Of a DNA stretch of 64,000 nt, positions 1-10,251 are shown in pieces; position 1 is the first letter of the stretch; every line of letters starts with the position of its first letter. Source of the stretch: Musa acuminata AAA Group. Taxonomy: Eukaryota > Streptophyta > Magnoliopsida > Zingiberales > Musaceae. A model generated the notes under the pieces. The model was not told where the DNA came from. It did no database searches and saw only the letters and a list, made by a program, of their open reading frames with translations. Where the stretch lies: NCBI RefSeq assembly GCF_036884655.1, contig NC_088331.1:13254501-13318500 (forward strand), given 5' to 3'. Made by a program: the position numbers and the translations under genes.

Positions 1-1264
1 CTTCGAGCTCTGCCAGGCGGTGCCACCTCTCCAGTCAAGAGGTGCAACCGCCTGATCCCAGAATTCTGGGATTTGATCGATTTGATCGTTTTGAGCTCGA
101 ATTTTGAATTGGGTTGGGGCCTATAAATACCCCACCCATTCAGCACTGAAAAGATACAGACCTACACCGAAATCTTGATCTTTTCTGTGATTCTAAGAGC
201 TCAAAAGTGTTGTAAAGCCTTTAAGTTTCCTCCTTCTGTTCTTCAAGTTTTCAGTTGTAAAGTGAGGAGAGAAAGGTCTGTAAAGGTTGTCTCCTGAGCC
301 TGTCAAAAGGAGAGAAACTGTAAAAGGGCAGTTAGCCTTCGCCCATTGAAGGAAGGCACCTAGTTGACGTCGGCAACCTCGTCGGTGGAGGAAGCCAAAA
401 GTGGAGTAGGTCAAGGCTGACCGAACCACTCTAAATCTCTGGTTTGCGTTTATTCTCGAGCACTTTATCATTACTGCAAACCTCCTTCATTTCTACTGCT
501 CTCTGCGCTTTCACGAACAAGTTCTAAGTGCTGTTCTTCCGAATCTGCATTCAGACGTAAATTCGTATTTTCATACATTACAGTTTACGTTTACGTTTGA
601 TTCTGCAGAACTGTCTTCCGTGCTTTTACGAACGAGCTTCTTTGCAGTTTACCCTTACATTTTGATCCTATTGATAACTGCAAACTGTCCTCTACAATTT
701 TACGAACGAGTTTCAACATTTAGACGTAAAACTGCATTCAGACGTAAATCGGCTTTCCTCGCACAATCATCATATCTCAGTTTACGTTTACGTCTTGATT
801 TCAACTGCATACTGCTTTCTGCGAGTATACAAACGAGTTTCAAAGTTTAGACGTAAATCTGCGTCTAGACGTAAAACTGCGTTTAGACGTAAATCTGCGT
901 TTAGACGTAAAACTGCATTTAGACGTAAATCTACGTTTAGACGTAAATCTGAGTTTAGACGTAAATCTGAGTTTAGACGTAAATCTGCGTTTAGACGTAA
1001 ATCTGCGTTTAGACGTAAATCTGCGTTTAGACGTAAAACTGCGTTTAGACGTAAATCTGAGTTTAGACGTAAACTGCGCTTAGACGCAAAACTGCGCTTA
1101 GACGCAATCTGCGCTTAGACGCAAACTGCACTTAGATACAAACTGAGAATTTGCTTTTGCATCATAATAGTTTTTGAACGAACGCAGCTTTTGGTTTTTA
1201 ATCGCTGTAAGATTTCCGCTGCACTAATTCACCCCCCCCCCTCTTAGTGCTCTCGATCCTAACA
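1..1264 (+). mobile_element. SIRE/Maximus-type copia LTR, right-hand part (left end outside window)
   Basis: The block ends in a C-run, a CTCTTAGTGCTC-like stretch and GATCCTAACA. This is the same ending, in the other orientation, as the LTRs at 12645-13880 and 17656-18975. A TATA-like CCTATAAATACC lies at about 119-130, as expected of an LTR promoter. No coding frame of substance is present. At 1264 it abuts reverse transcriptase sequence of a gypsy element, so this LTR (solo, or the 3' LTR of an element extending left) was inserted into that gypsy element. The left end and target duplication are not visible. The assignment rests on shared terminal sequence only. Confidence 0.7.
846..1143 (+). 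repeat. 18-bp minisatellite inside the SIRE-type LTR
   Basis: About 16 head-to-tail copies of an 18-bp unit, TTTAGACGTAAATCTGCG, with drift at a few positions (aaact/aatct, gag/gcg/gca) and more decay towards the right. Scattered single units appear from about 545 onward. Because 18 is a multiple of 3 it reads as an open frame of repeated FRRKSA, which I regard as a by-product and not a protein. Confidence 0.9.
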
Positions 1265-1267
1265 TAA

Positions 1268-2760
1268 ATGGCATCACCTTCAATAACAAATATCCAATAC
1301 CAGTGGTGGATGAACTTCTGGATGAATTAAAAGGAGCTCGAGTCTTCACGAAGTTGGACCTCCGATCCGGTTACCACCAAATTCGGGTATGTGAAGATGA
1401 CATTCCAAAAACTGCATTCCGCACACATGATGGTCATTATGAATTCTTGGTAATGCCTTTTGGACTCACTAATGCTCCTTCAACCTTTCAAAGTCTCATG
1501 AATGATATTTTTCGGAGCTTTCTTCGCAAATTTGTGCTGCAACCAAAGTGTAGCTTTCTCCAGCAAAAAGTAGAGTACGTTGGGCACATAATATCAGAAG
1601 GAGTGGCGGTGGACCCAACAAAAATTGAGATAATGCAAGGCTGGCCAAAACCTACAAACGTGAAATTACTACGCAGGTTCCTTGGACTAACAGGCTACTA
1701 TCGAAAATTTGTTAAGGACTATGGGAAGATCAGTGCACCACTCACTTCTCTACTGAAAAAAGATGCTTTCTAATGGTCGGACAAAGCCTCTGCTGCATTC
1801 GACAAACTTAAGGCAGCCATGACGACGATGCCGATGTTAGCGCTACCAGATTTCAACCGACCCTTCATCATTGAGGCCGATGCATCTGGAGACAGAATGG
1901 GAGACGTTCTCATGCAAGATGGTCGACCACTCACATATATTAACAAGGCATTGTCTCCCCCCTATCAAAACATATTAACATATGATAAAGAGATGCTCGC
2001 CATTGTGCACGCAGCAATGAGGTGGAGATCGTACTTGATCAGGCAATGCTTTCAAATCAAGACCGACCATAAAAGCCTAAAATATTTCTTGGAGCAGAAG
2101 ATATCTACCCCCAAGCAGCAAAAATGGGTAACAAAGGTTCTTGGATATGATTATAAAATAACTTACAAAAAGAGGGAAGAGAATGTTGTTGCAGATGCGC
2201 TTTTACGACTACCTAAGCGAGCTGAATTTTTGACCATTTCACTTTCGACTAGTGACTTCCTTGAAGATATTAAGATGGAATGGCAAGAAGATTCAGAGAC
2301 CAGTAAGATCATAAAAAAATTGGAGGAAGCACCAAGCTCCGTGGCTCATTACAATTGGGACTCAAATGAATTACACTATAAGGGACGCATTGTGCTTATG
2401 ATAAATTCTACTTGCATCTTCACGAGCAGATTTTGGACAAAGTTATTCCATATGCAAGGTACTAAATTGAAGAGGAGTATGACATATCACCCACAAATCG
2501 ACGGCCAAATGGAAGTTGTAAATAAGTTCTTAGAGACAGCCCAAAGCCACCCACCAAATATGACTACCCAAGGAGAACTTCAGACCTAGCCAAATGTCAT
2601 TATTGATCGATGGATCATGACTCGACGACGACGACCCACTACTACAATGCTAATACAGTGGGTGAACCTATCAACAGAAGATGCCACTTGGGAGAACTAT
2701 GACGACTTGAAAATCAAATTCCCAAAATTCATGAATCGTCAGCCTCGAGGACAAGGCTGA
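1268..2760 (+). pseudogene. Ty3/gypsy pol remnant: RT, RNase H, partial integrase
   Basis: The frame at 1303-1773 has RT motifs: [46 protein letters not shown] and APSTFQ. After [10 protein letters not shown] it jumps to [17 protein letters not shown], so the catalytic double-aspartate block present in gypsy B is deleted, roughly 35 codons. A TAA at 1771-1773 follows, then RNase H at 1819-2230 (IIEADASG, LTYDKEMLAIVHA, TDHKSLKYFL, NVVADALLRL). The integrase is reduced to about 2400-2560 (TYHPQIDGQ). It cannot encode an active polymerase. Confidence 0.9.
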
Positions 2761-2777
2761 TTTGAAGAGGGCGGGTT

Positions 2778-3171
2778 TGTTAGGACTCTAGCTAATAGAG
2801 TCCTAACTGCGAGGGACATTCATGTAAAACCTACCTAAGCCGACCCCTATTAAAGAGGTGAAGAGGCCGGCTAGGGTTAGGAGATTGTTTCTTAGAGATG
2901 AATTAGGAGTTGTAAAGGAATAGGAGTCTTGATTAGAAGTCCTATTAGGAGTTGGTTAGAAGTATAAGTCTTGAGTAGGAGTCCTATTAGGAGATAGGGT
3001 TTAGAAACCCTATAAATAGCCATGTATTCCTCCTCTTTTGACAAGCAATAGATGAATCTTTTCTGCAGCCTTTGAGCAGCAACTTGGAGGGAGGAACCCC
3101 TATAGAGTTCCAAGGAGGCCGATCCCCTAAAGAGATCAACCCCAAGTTTAGAATCTGCAAGGGTTCTATCA
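2778..3171 (+). repeat. 3' LTR of gypsy A
   Basis: Starts TGTTAGGACTC after the purine tract and ends near TTCTATCA. It matches the LTRs of gypsy B and the solo LTR at 14121-14514. It contains a TATA-like CCTATAAATAGCC at about 3008-3020. The end may be 3171 or 3173, because LTR end and target bases overlap in sequence. Confidence 0.85.
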
Positions 3172-5572
3172 CAATCACGTGAGTGATGGCAGGTGTGACT
3201 TAATATAGAATCTTTTTGCTTATTATATTTTGGCATATATCACTTTATAACTATTGCATAAATGCATACATATATTGTGATATCCTTGGATTTGTGCAAT
3301 GGGAATCGGATCGTGATGAGATCACGATAGTGAGATCGATTCACCTTTAAAAACATATCCTAAATAATCCCGGTCATAGGTTACTCGAGAGGGATATCGT
3401 GATAATCGGACAGACTGGTGTGCTGTATAGCCGTCCATATGATGGATGCAGTTGGTCTCATAGCTGCTTGTGTAGAGATACTAGGGATATAGTACAGGTG
3501 CTCATTGGAGAATGAGTTCACTGATTGATCCACTTACGGAATGCTGGATGGTTGATGATGCCTTATTGTCAGACAGCGATTCCGTAGTCCTAGTGGTGTA
3601 TCTGGTCCTTAGACTTGAGACACCAAGGATGTCCTGTATGAGTGCTCCACTCTTTGATACAAGACTTATAGGTTTGGCTGTCCCAGATCTAGTACAATTG
3701 GTCATTTGAAGTGTTAGTCGACCTTACGAGGGCTATTGAGTGTCGATAGAGGATCATCCACTCTCGGCGTCATGAGAGGAATATCCCATGTGTTCTTGCT
3801 CAGACAAATCCCTAGCCAGGGTCATTCAGGTTGAGAGAGAAAGAGTTCTCCGGGAGAATCCGATTAGAGCGAGACTCGAGAAGAAACCGTGTGGGTCTGA
3901 CAACACCATGCTCGATATATGGTCTCTGGTATATTAGATGGATAAGGGACTATAGGTACACGGTAACTGAGGACAAACAGGTCCAATGGATTGGATTCCC
4001 CTGAATCGTCTGGGGACTATGGCGTAGTGGCCTAGTACGTCCGTAGTCGATGAGTCGAGTGAATTATTACAAAGATAATAATTCATTGAGTTAGAAGGAG
4101 TTCTGACAGGTATGACTTACGGCCAGCTCGATATTGGGCCTAGAGAGTCACACACATATGGTAGGCATTGCGATGAATAGAGGCTCGGATATGAGATATC
4201 CGATGGAACCCATGTCTTATTGGATGTAGATCCAACACCCACTAGGGGAGGACCCATTAGGGTTTGACAGGGGACCTCTATAAATAGGAGGGATTCAGAG
4301 CCCCATGGGCTAGAGAGCTTTTGTTTGCCTTTTCCTATTCTCCTCTCCATCTCCACCTCAGAGCAGGTTTGAAGTTTTGAGGAGCGTCGTCGCAACCCTG
4401 CTGTGTGGATCACCGCTAGAGAGGAGGACGCTTGACCTCCTTCACCCTCTCCTAAGGATCTGCAAGGAAACATGGATATACGATCTCCCTAGGTAACACA
4501 ATCTACTCTATACGCAGTTTCATGTTTCGCGGATTTTTGCGTACCAATCTTCGCACGACGACGAACATCTCTTTGGGAATCAGGGATTTTGTCTTTCTTG
4601 TTCTTCCGCTGCGCCGAAGAACATCTCTTTGGGAATCAGGGATCACCGCTAGATAGCACCGCCTGCGGAGGTGGCGGCGCCCGAAAGGGGCGCCCACCCG
4701 CAGCTACAGCGCTGCCAGCGGGCGTGCCGCCTGCAGGCGAGGGCAGTGCCCTCGCCCTGCCGCACAGGCCGCCGCCGGCAGGGTGGCGGCGGCGGTAGTA
4801 GTGAAAAGGGGAAAGGGCATTAGGGTTTTCTGGGCAAAAGATAGTTTTTCCCCTCGGAATTTGAGAAATTCCAGTTTCTATCTTTTGTCCAAATTATGAA
4901 AATACCCCTATGAATTCAGAAATTCCCTATAATATCCCTGATTTCAGAAAATATTAATTAATTTAAAGGTTTAGTTGATTATTATTATTCTTATTATTAT
5001 TATCTAGTAGTCCTACATGATGATGATTATTTATACATGTGATGTATGATGTGTGGACGGATGATCATGGACCGTGTGATGTGTGTACCTGTGATTATTA
5101 TTATTGAGGTCTGCAAACCTCCATTATATTTCTCGTTTATTGTCGGGCCTGCATGCCTATGATTAAGTTGTAATCACACGAGGAGGCACAGTGGGAGCAT
5201 GGATGCGATAGTGGGACCCACGAGACGGACGATCGTGATACATGAAAATGCATCAAGATGTCGACGGAACCGACAAGGACGAAATGGACGATCATAGGGC
5301 ATGGAGATGCACTGTTGCACACATAGATCTTAATGTGAGTGATTAGGCCTACTAGCTCGGGCCTAATCATATTAGGTTGTGGTCCATGATCATCTGGTGT
5401 AATTGCTTATACATATACTAGATATGTATATATATTTGCATACGATGTAGATATATATTAAATATGTATATGTGTGACATGTCATATTAGGAGACCAAAT
5501 CATAGAAACATCTCTTGATAATATTAAGTCAGTAAACGTGAGGCAATTAGATTGACCCACGTGGCCTTACAT
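3172..5572 (+). mobile_element. Inverted copy of copia A LTR plus leader (left arm of inverted repeat)
   Basis: Reading rightward it follows, at high identity by eye, the reverse complement of 9009-11725. LTR sequence runs from CAATCACGTGAG to about 4613, then untranslated-leader sequence (GC-rich 4660-4800, AT-rich 4900-5530) ends at ATTGACCCACGTGG..CAT. The LTR terminus, the primer site and the first part of the leader (about 400 bp in the right arm) are missing. They are replaced at 4614-4660 by a second copy of the preceding GAACATCTCTTTGGGAATCA stretch plus a short LTR scrap. In a normal copia element this position should hold a direct 3' LTR, so the orientation is anomalous. Confidence 0.85.
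4279..4286 (+). promoter_or_regulatory. TATA box of the inverted (left-arm) copia LTR
   Basis: TATAAATA, mirrored by TATTTATA at 10611-10618 in the right LTR. If functional, it would drive transcription rightward into the copia remnant, antisense to gag-pol and through both arms of the inverted repeat. Confidence 0.5.
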
Positions 5573-5640
5573 CCTGCTTGGAACTCTTCCAGCACACTGC
5601 TCCTCCATTCAAGGTGTACACATACCCTGAATTCCAGCGC
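5573..5640. other. Breakpoint junction between copia A pol and the inverted leader
   Basis: A short patch in which a piece resembling copia RNase H sequence (compare 22640-22670 in copia B, GGTGTACATATACCCTGAATT) lies between the truncated RT and the inverted leader. The rest of RT and RNase H and the normal 3' LTR are absent. It looks like a rearrangement join with internal deletion. Confidence 0.6.
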
Positions 5641-8482
5641 TCCCACTTACCTTCCTGTACACACAAGGCTCATCTTCGTTCTTAACAAAGTCATAAGATT
5701 TGATTGCCTCATCAAATCTTATGTTCCAACTTCGGGAAGCTTGCTTTAATCCATAAACGGATCTAAGCAACCTACACACCTTATCTGGACAGTTCTTGGG
5801 CACGTATCCCTCAGGTTGCATCATATACACCTCCTCCTCGAAGTTCCCATTGAGGAATACGATTTTCACATCCATTTGCCAGATCTAATAATCATAGTGT
5901 GCTGCAATAGCCAATAGAATTCTGATGGATTTTAGCACTGCTACGGTTGAGAAGGTTTCGTCATAGTCAACACCTTGCCTTTGACGATACCCCTTAGACA
6001 CTAGCCTTGCTTTATAGGTCTTTACCTTTCCATCTACTCTAATCTTTCTCTTAAAGATCCACTTGCAACCGATGGGTACAATACCTTCGGGTGCATCAAC
6101 TAGGTTCCAAATCTTATTGGAGTACATAGAATCCATCTCAGAATTCATGGCTTCTTGCCACTTCCCGGAGTCTATACTCATAATAGCCTCCTCGTAGGTC
6201 TGAGGATCAATATCCTCTACATCCTCTCCTCTAATATATCCAACATATCTCTCAGGAGGATGGGATACTCTATCAGATCTGCATAAAGTTGAAACTTGTG
6301 TATTAGGTACCTGAACAGACTCGGGCTGTAGAGTGGTGCTTGAGCTTGGTTCTCCGACCTCGCTCAATTCTATCATTCTCCCACTATCTCCGCCAAGAAT
6401 GTGTTCCTTCTCAAGGAACACTGCTCTCTTAGCTACAAAGACCTTTTGGTCCTCGAGATGATAGAAATAATACCCACAAGTTTCTAACTTATCGGGGTTG
6501 TGTCTTTTAACATGTGCAAGGCAGCCCCAAATCTTAACAACCTTAAGATCAGGCTTCTTCCCTTTCCATATCTCATATGGTGTAGATACTACTGACTTAG
6601 TTGGAACTCTATTCAGAAGGTAAGCTGCGGTTTCTAGGGCATATCCCCAGAATGAGATGGGTAGGTCAGCGAAACTCATCATGGACCATACCATATCTAA
6701 TAATGTACGATTTCTCCTTTCAGAGATACCATTGAGCTGAGGTGTATAAGGAGGTGTCCATTGGGATAATATCTCATGGTCCTTGAGGAACTGAGTGAAC
6801 TTTGTACTTAAGTACTCACCTCCTCGATCTGATCGAAGAGCTTTGATACTCTTTCCAGTCTGGTTCTCCACCTCATTCTTATACTCTCTGAATTTCTCAA
6901 AGGCCTCGGACTTGTACTTCATTAAGTACACATATCCATACCTTGAGAAATCATCAGTAAATGTAATGAAGTAGGAGTAACCTCCAATGGCATGAGTTGA
7001 CATGGGTCCACATACATCACTATGTATGAGTTCCAACAACTCAGTGGCTCTCTCTCCAGTTCCACTAAATGGAGAGTTGGTTAGTTTTCCACGAATACAA
7101 GGCTCACAAGTTGCATATGACACATAGTCGAATGGATCTAGATATCCATCATTTAGTAACTTTTGAATCCTTCTTTCATGGATGTGACCTAGCCTACAAT
7201 GACATAGGTATGCACTGTTCAACTCATCTCGTTTCCTTTTGGACACATTTACATTCATGATATGTGGAGTGGTGTCTAAAATAAATAAACCATTATGCAA
7301 TGTTCCTTTCATGATGATCTTATCATCTAATAATATCGAACAACCATTGTTCTCAAAAACAAATTTATATCCACTAACTGTTAAACATGAAATGGAGATA
7401 ATGTTTTTGATAATAGAAGGAACAAAATAACATGCATCTAATGCAATAAAAGCTCTACTAGGCAGATGTAGGGTGACCTCGCCAACAACTACTATAGCAA
7501 CTTTTGCTCTATTACCCATCTTGAGGTCCATCTCGCCTCTCTCTAGTCTCCTAGGACTTGCCAGAACCTCCAACGAATTGCATATATGATAAGCACTACC
7601 GGTATCCAATACCCATATGTTATCATAAGATTCTGACAAATGGAGACTGATCATGAATGTACCTAAAGCTTCATCAAGCTTTTGTTTCGCCCTTTCTGCA
7701 ATGTACTCTTTGCAGTTTCTATTCCAGTGCCCATCTTTACCATAGTGGAAGCACTGGCCTTTATCCTTTGCTGGGTCTTTCTTAGCAACCTTTGCTTTAC
7801 CTGGTTTGACCTTGCCCTTTCCCTTCTTAAGGGATCTTTCTGCTTTCCTTTTCCTTTTGGTCTCACCAATGTAGAGAACTGGCTTCTCTTTCTTGATAGT
7901 ACTCTCTGCCTCCCTCAACATATTGAGAAGCTCTAGGAGAGTCACTTCAAGCTTGTTCATATTAAAATTCATTATGAACTGTGAAAAGGAATCTAGTAGG
8001 GACTGAAGCATAATGTCCACACACAAGTTATCCTCTAGGACCATTCCTAGACCTGTGAGTTTCTCTATCCACTCAATCATTGTTAGGACATGGTTCTGAA
8101 CCGGTGTCCCCTCAGTCATCCTAGCGCGGAAGAGGCTCTTAGATATCTCATATCGCTGAGTCCTTCCCTGTTCCTCAAACAATTTGCAGACATGTAGAAG
8201 AATGGATCTGGCATCCATCTTTTCATGTTGTCTCTGTAACTCAGGAGTCATAGAGCCCAACATATAGCACTGAGCAAGAGCGAAGTCATCAATGTACTTC
8301 ACGTAGCGAGCGATCTCATCCTCGTTTGCCCCTTCTTCGGGCGCAGGCATCACTGTATTAAGGACGTACATGATTTTCTCCACTGTGAAAACAATTCTCA
8401 AGTTACGGAGCCAATCTGTATAATTTGGACCAGTGAGGCGGTTGACATCAAGTATGCCACATAAGGGATTTGAAAGCGACAT
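5609..8482 (-). pseudogene. Ty1/copia gag-pol of copia A, nearly intact but 3'-truncated
   Basis: One frame starts at ATG 8480-8482 and is open for 865 codons. Gag comes first ([18 protein letters not shown]2-like). A zinc knuckle ([14 protein letters not shown]) follows, in which the second Cys of CCHC is Tyr. Next is protease DTGSAYHIC, then integrase with its HHCC region and catalytic residues in [18 protein letters not shown] and [13 protein letters not shown] then starts ([22 protein letters not shown]). A TAG at 5885-5887 interrupts RT; the same frame reopens at MDVKIVFLNG and runs to 5609. The YxDD block and RNase H are deleted. The lineage looks Tork/Angela-like. The long open frame suggests fairly recent decay, but the element is non-functional. 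Confidence 0.92.
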
Positions 8483-10125
8483 TTTCTGAAAATAAAGATG
8501 CAGCAGAAATGAATAACATGCAGATTTTGCAAGAAATAAACTATCAAGATATGGACTTCTATCTTAATATGCTCCCACTATTTTACTAACGAGTCACGCG
8601 ACACCCTCAGCACATGAAACGGAAGTCTCCGGCAGACTTCTAGTGGGGATCAGGATCCAATCAGCGTCTTAGTGTAACCTCGAGGGACTCGACCAATCAC
8701 ACTAAGCCTAAAAGGTAGGCAACTCTTGTCGATCACAACTCCTTGTGATTCCCGTCCTGTTCGACCTCCGAATCACCAAGGCCTCGAGGGACTCGACCAA
8801 CCATGATGCTCGGTTAAGTCAACACCTTCGTTACAAGATGAGTCTGATTTGATGATATACCCTCGAGGGACTCAACCAAGTATACCATGCCCTCAGGTCA
8901 CCGGTGACATCTCTATGTCGTAAGCAAGATAGCGAATCGCGATATAGGTGAGTCTCGAGGGACTCGACCAACTCAACCTACACCGGGAATCGGTTCCTAC
9001 CCATAACGATGGAAGACCACGTGGGTCAATCTAATTGCCTCACGTTTACTGACTTAATATTATCGAGATATGTTTCTATGATTTGGTCTCCTAATATGAC
9101 ATGTCACACATATACATATTTAATATATATCTACATCGCATGCAAATATATATACATATCTAGTATGTGTATAAGCAATTACACCAGATGATCATGGACC
9201 ACAACGTAATATGATTAGGCCCAAGCTAGTAGGCCTAATCACTCACATCAAGATCTATATGTGCAATGGTGCATCTCCATGCCCTGTGATCGTCCATTTC
9301 GTCCTTGTCGGTTCCGTCGATATCTTGATGCATTTTCATGTATCACGATCGTCCGTCTCGTGGGTCCCGCTATCGCATCCACGCTCCCGCTGTGCCTCCT
9401 CATGTGATTACAACTTAATCATAGGCACGCGGGCCCGACAATAAACGAGAAATATAATGGAGGTTCGCAGACCTCAATAATAATAATCACAGGTACACAC
9501 ATCACACGGTCCATGATCATCCGTCCACACATCATACATCACATGTATAAATAATCATCATCATGTAGGACTACTAGATAATAATAATAAAAAAAATAAA
9601 AATCAACTAAACCTTTTAATTAATTAATATTTTCTGAAATCAGGGACATTATAGGGAATTTTTGAATTCATAGGGGTATTTTCGTAATTTGGACAAAAGA
9701 CAGAAACTGGAATTTCTCAAATTTCGAGGGGCAAAACTGTCTTTTGCCCAAAAAACCCTAATGCCCTTTCCGCTTTTCGCTACTGCCGCCGCCGCCACCG
9801 TGCCGACGGCGGCCTGTGCGGCGGGGCGAGGGCTCTACCCTCGCCTGCAGGCGGCACGCCCGTTGGCAGCGTTGCCGTTGCGGGTGGGCGCCCCTTTCGA
9901 GCGTCGCCGCCTCCGCAGGCAGTGCTGTCCTGCCGGGCGACCGCCCCTTAGGGGGGTTTCGCCCGCGGGAGCAGCGGCGGCGACGCCGCTGACCTGCGGC
10001 GCCTCTGCCGGTGGGCTGCCAGCCCCTCCGGCAGCAAGCCTGCTGCAAGCAGGCCCCCGGCCAACTACAGCAGATGTAGCCCCTGTGCTGCCCGCCTTCG
10101 GCTGCGTTGCACGCACGCAGATCGA

Positions 10126-10146
10126 GGGCAGCAACTGTTGCTGCCC
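10126..10146. promoter_or_regulatory. Candidate RNA stem or dimerisation palindrome near copia A primer site
   Basis: Ten-base arms GGGCAGCAAC / GTTGCTGCCC around one central base. The equivalent palindrome in copia B is at 27838-27858, 91-92 nt from the primer site in both elements. A degenerate version occurs in copia C near 19890. The role in packaging or dimerisation is inferred. Confidence 0.45.
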
Positions 10147-10166
10147 TTCCTTGTTTTTGCGTCAAC

Positions 10167-10184
10167 AATTTTGACGTCAAAATT
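10167..10184. repeat. Perfect 18-bp palindrome in copia A leader
   Basis: AATTTTGACGTCAAAATT is its own reverse complement. Copia B has TTTTGACATCAAAA (about 27880-27893) and copia C has TTTGATATCAAA (about 19938) at the matching place, so a palindrome is kept although the bases change. Confidence 0.7.
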
Positions 10185-10238
10185 CTTCCTAAACACAACA
10201 CACGCAGTTCAAAACCAATCATTCGCACGAACAACTTA

Positions 10239-10250
10239 GCTCTGATACCA
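10239..10250 (-). other. Primer binding site of copia A (initiator Met-tRNA)
   Basis: On the minus strand TGGTATCAGAGC, the complement of the plant initiator Met-tRNA 3' end, one base from the LTR end at 10252. Confidence 0.9.
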
Positions 10251-10251
10251 C

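Larger units (their letters stand above)
1265..3171 (+). mobile_element. Ty3/gypsy element A, 3' half (pol remnant plus 3' LTR)
   Basis: Starts inside reverse transcriptase where the SIRE-type LTR cut in. It continues through RNase H, a collapsed integrase, a chromodomain-like tail (about 2590-2760, with EDATWENYDDL), a purine tract (2764-2777) and the 3' LTR. Same family as gypsy B (28225-39797). The bases after the LTR (CAATCACGTG) rejoin copia LTR sequence, so this element was itself inserted in the copia arm that begins at 3172. Confidence 0.85.
8483..10238 (-). other. Untranslated leader of copia A (between primer site and gag)
   Basis: About 1.75 kb without a convincing coding frame. 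From the primer site leftward it holds a palindromic segment, a GC-rich tract (about 9770-10140, overlapping spurious open frames on both strands), an AT-rich tract with (AAT)n, and a segment repeating CTCGAGGGACTCGACCAA at about 8680-8975, seven or so times at irregular spacing. Copia B and copia C have homologous leaders. 9009 onward is the part duplicated in inverted orientation at 3172-5572. Confidence 0.75.

Noticed and set aside
795..1118. Arginine/lysine-rich repeat protein (FRRKSA)n
   Set aside because: Frame created by an 18-bp minisatellite inside an LTR; no start context or homologue.
846..1143. CRISPR-like array
   Set aside because: Head-to-tail repeats with no unique spacers, in a plant nuclear LTR.
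3502..3705. A conserved 67-residue protein (repeated at 11192-11395)
   Set aside because: Conserved only because the two copies are arms of the copia LTR inverted repeat; LTR non-coding sequence.
9689..10174. Overlapping GC-rich open frames on both strands (also 4589-4798 and 27315-27872)
   Set aside because: GC-rich retrotransposon leader; frames are open on both strands, differ among copia copies, and resemble no protein.
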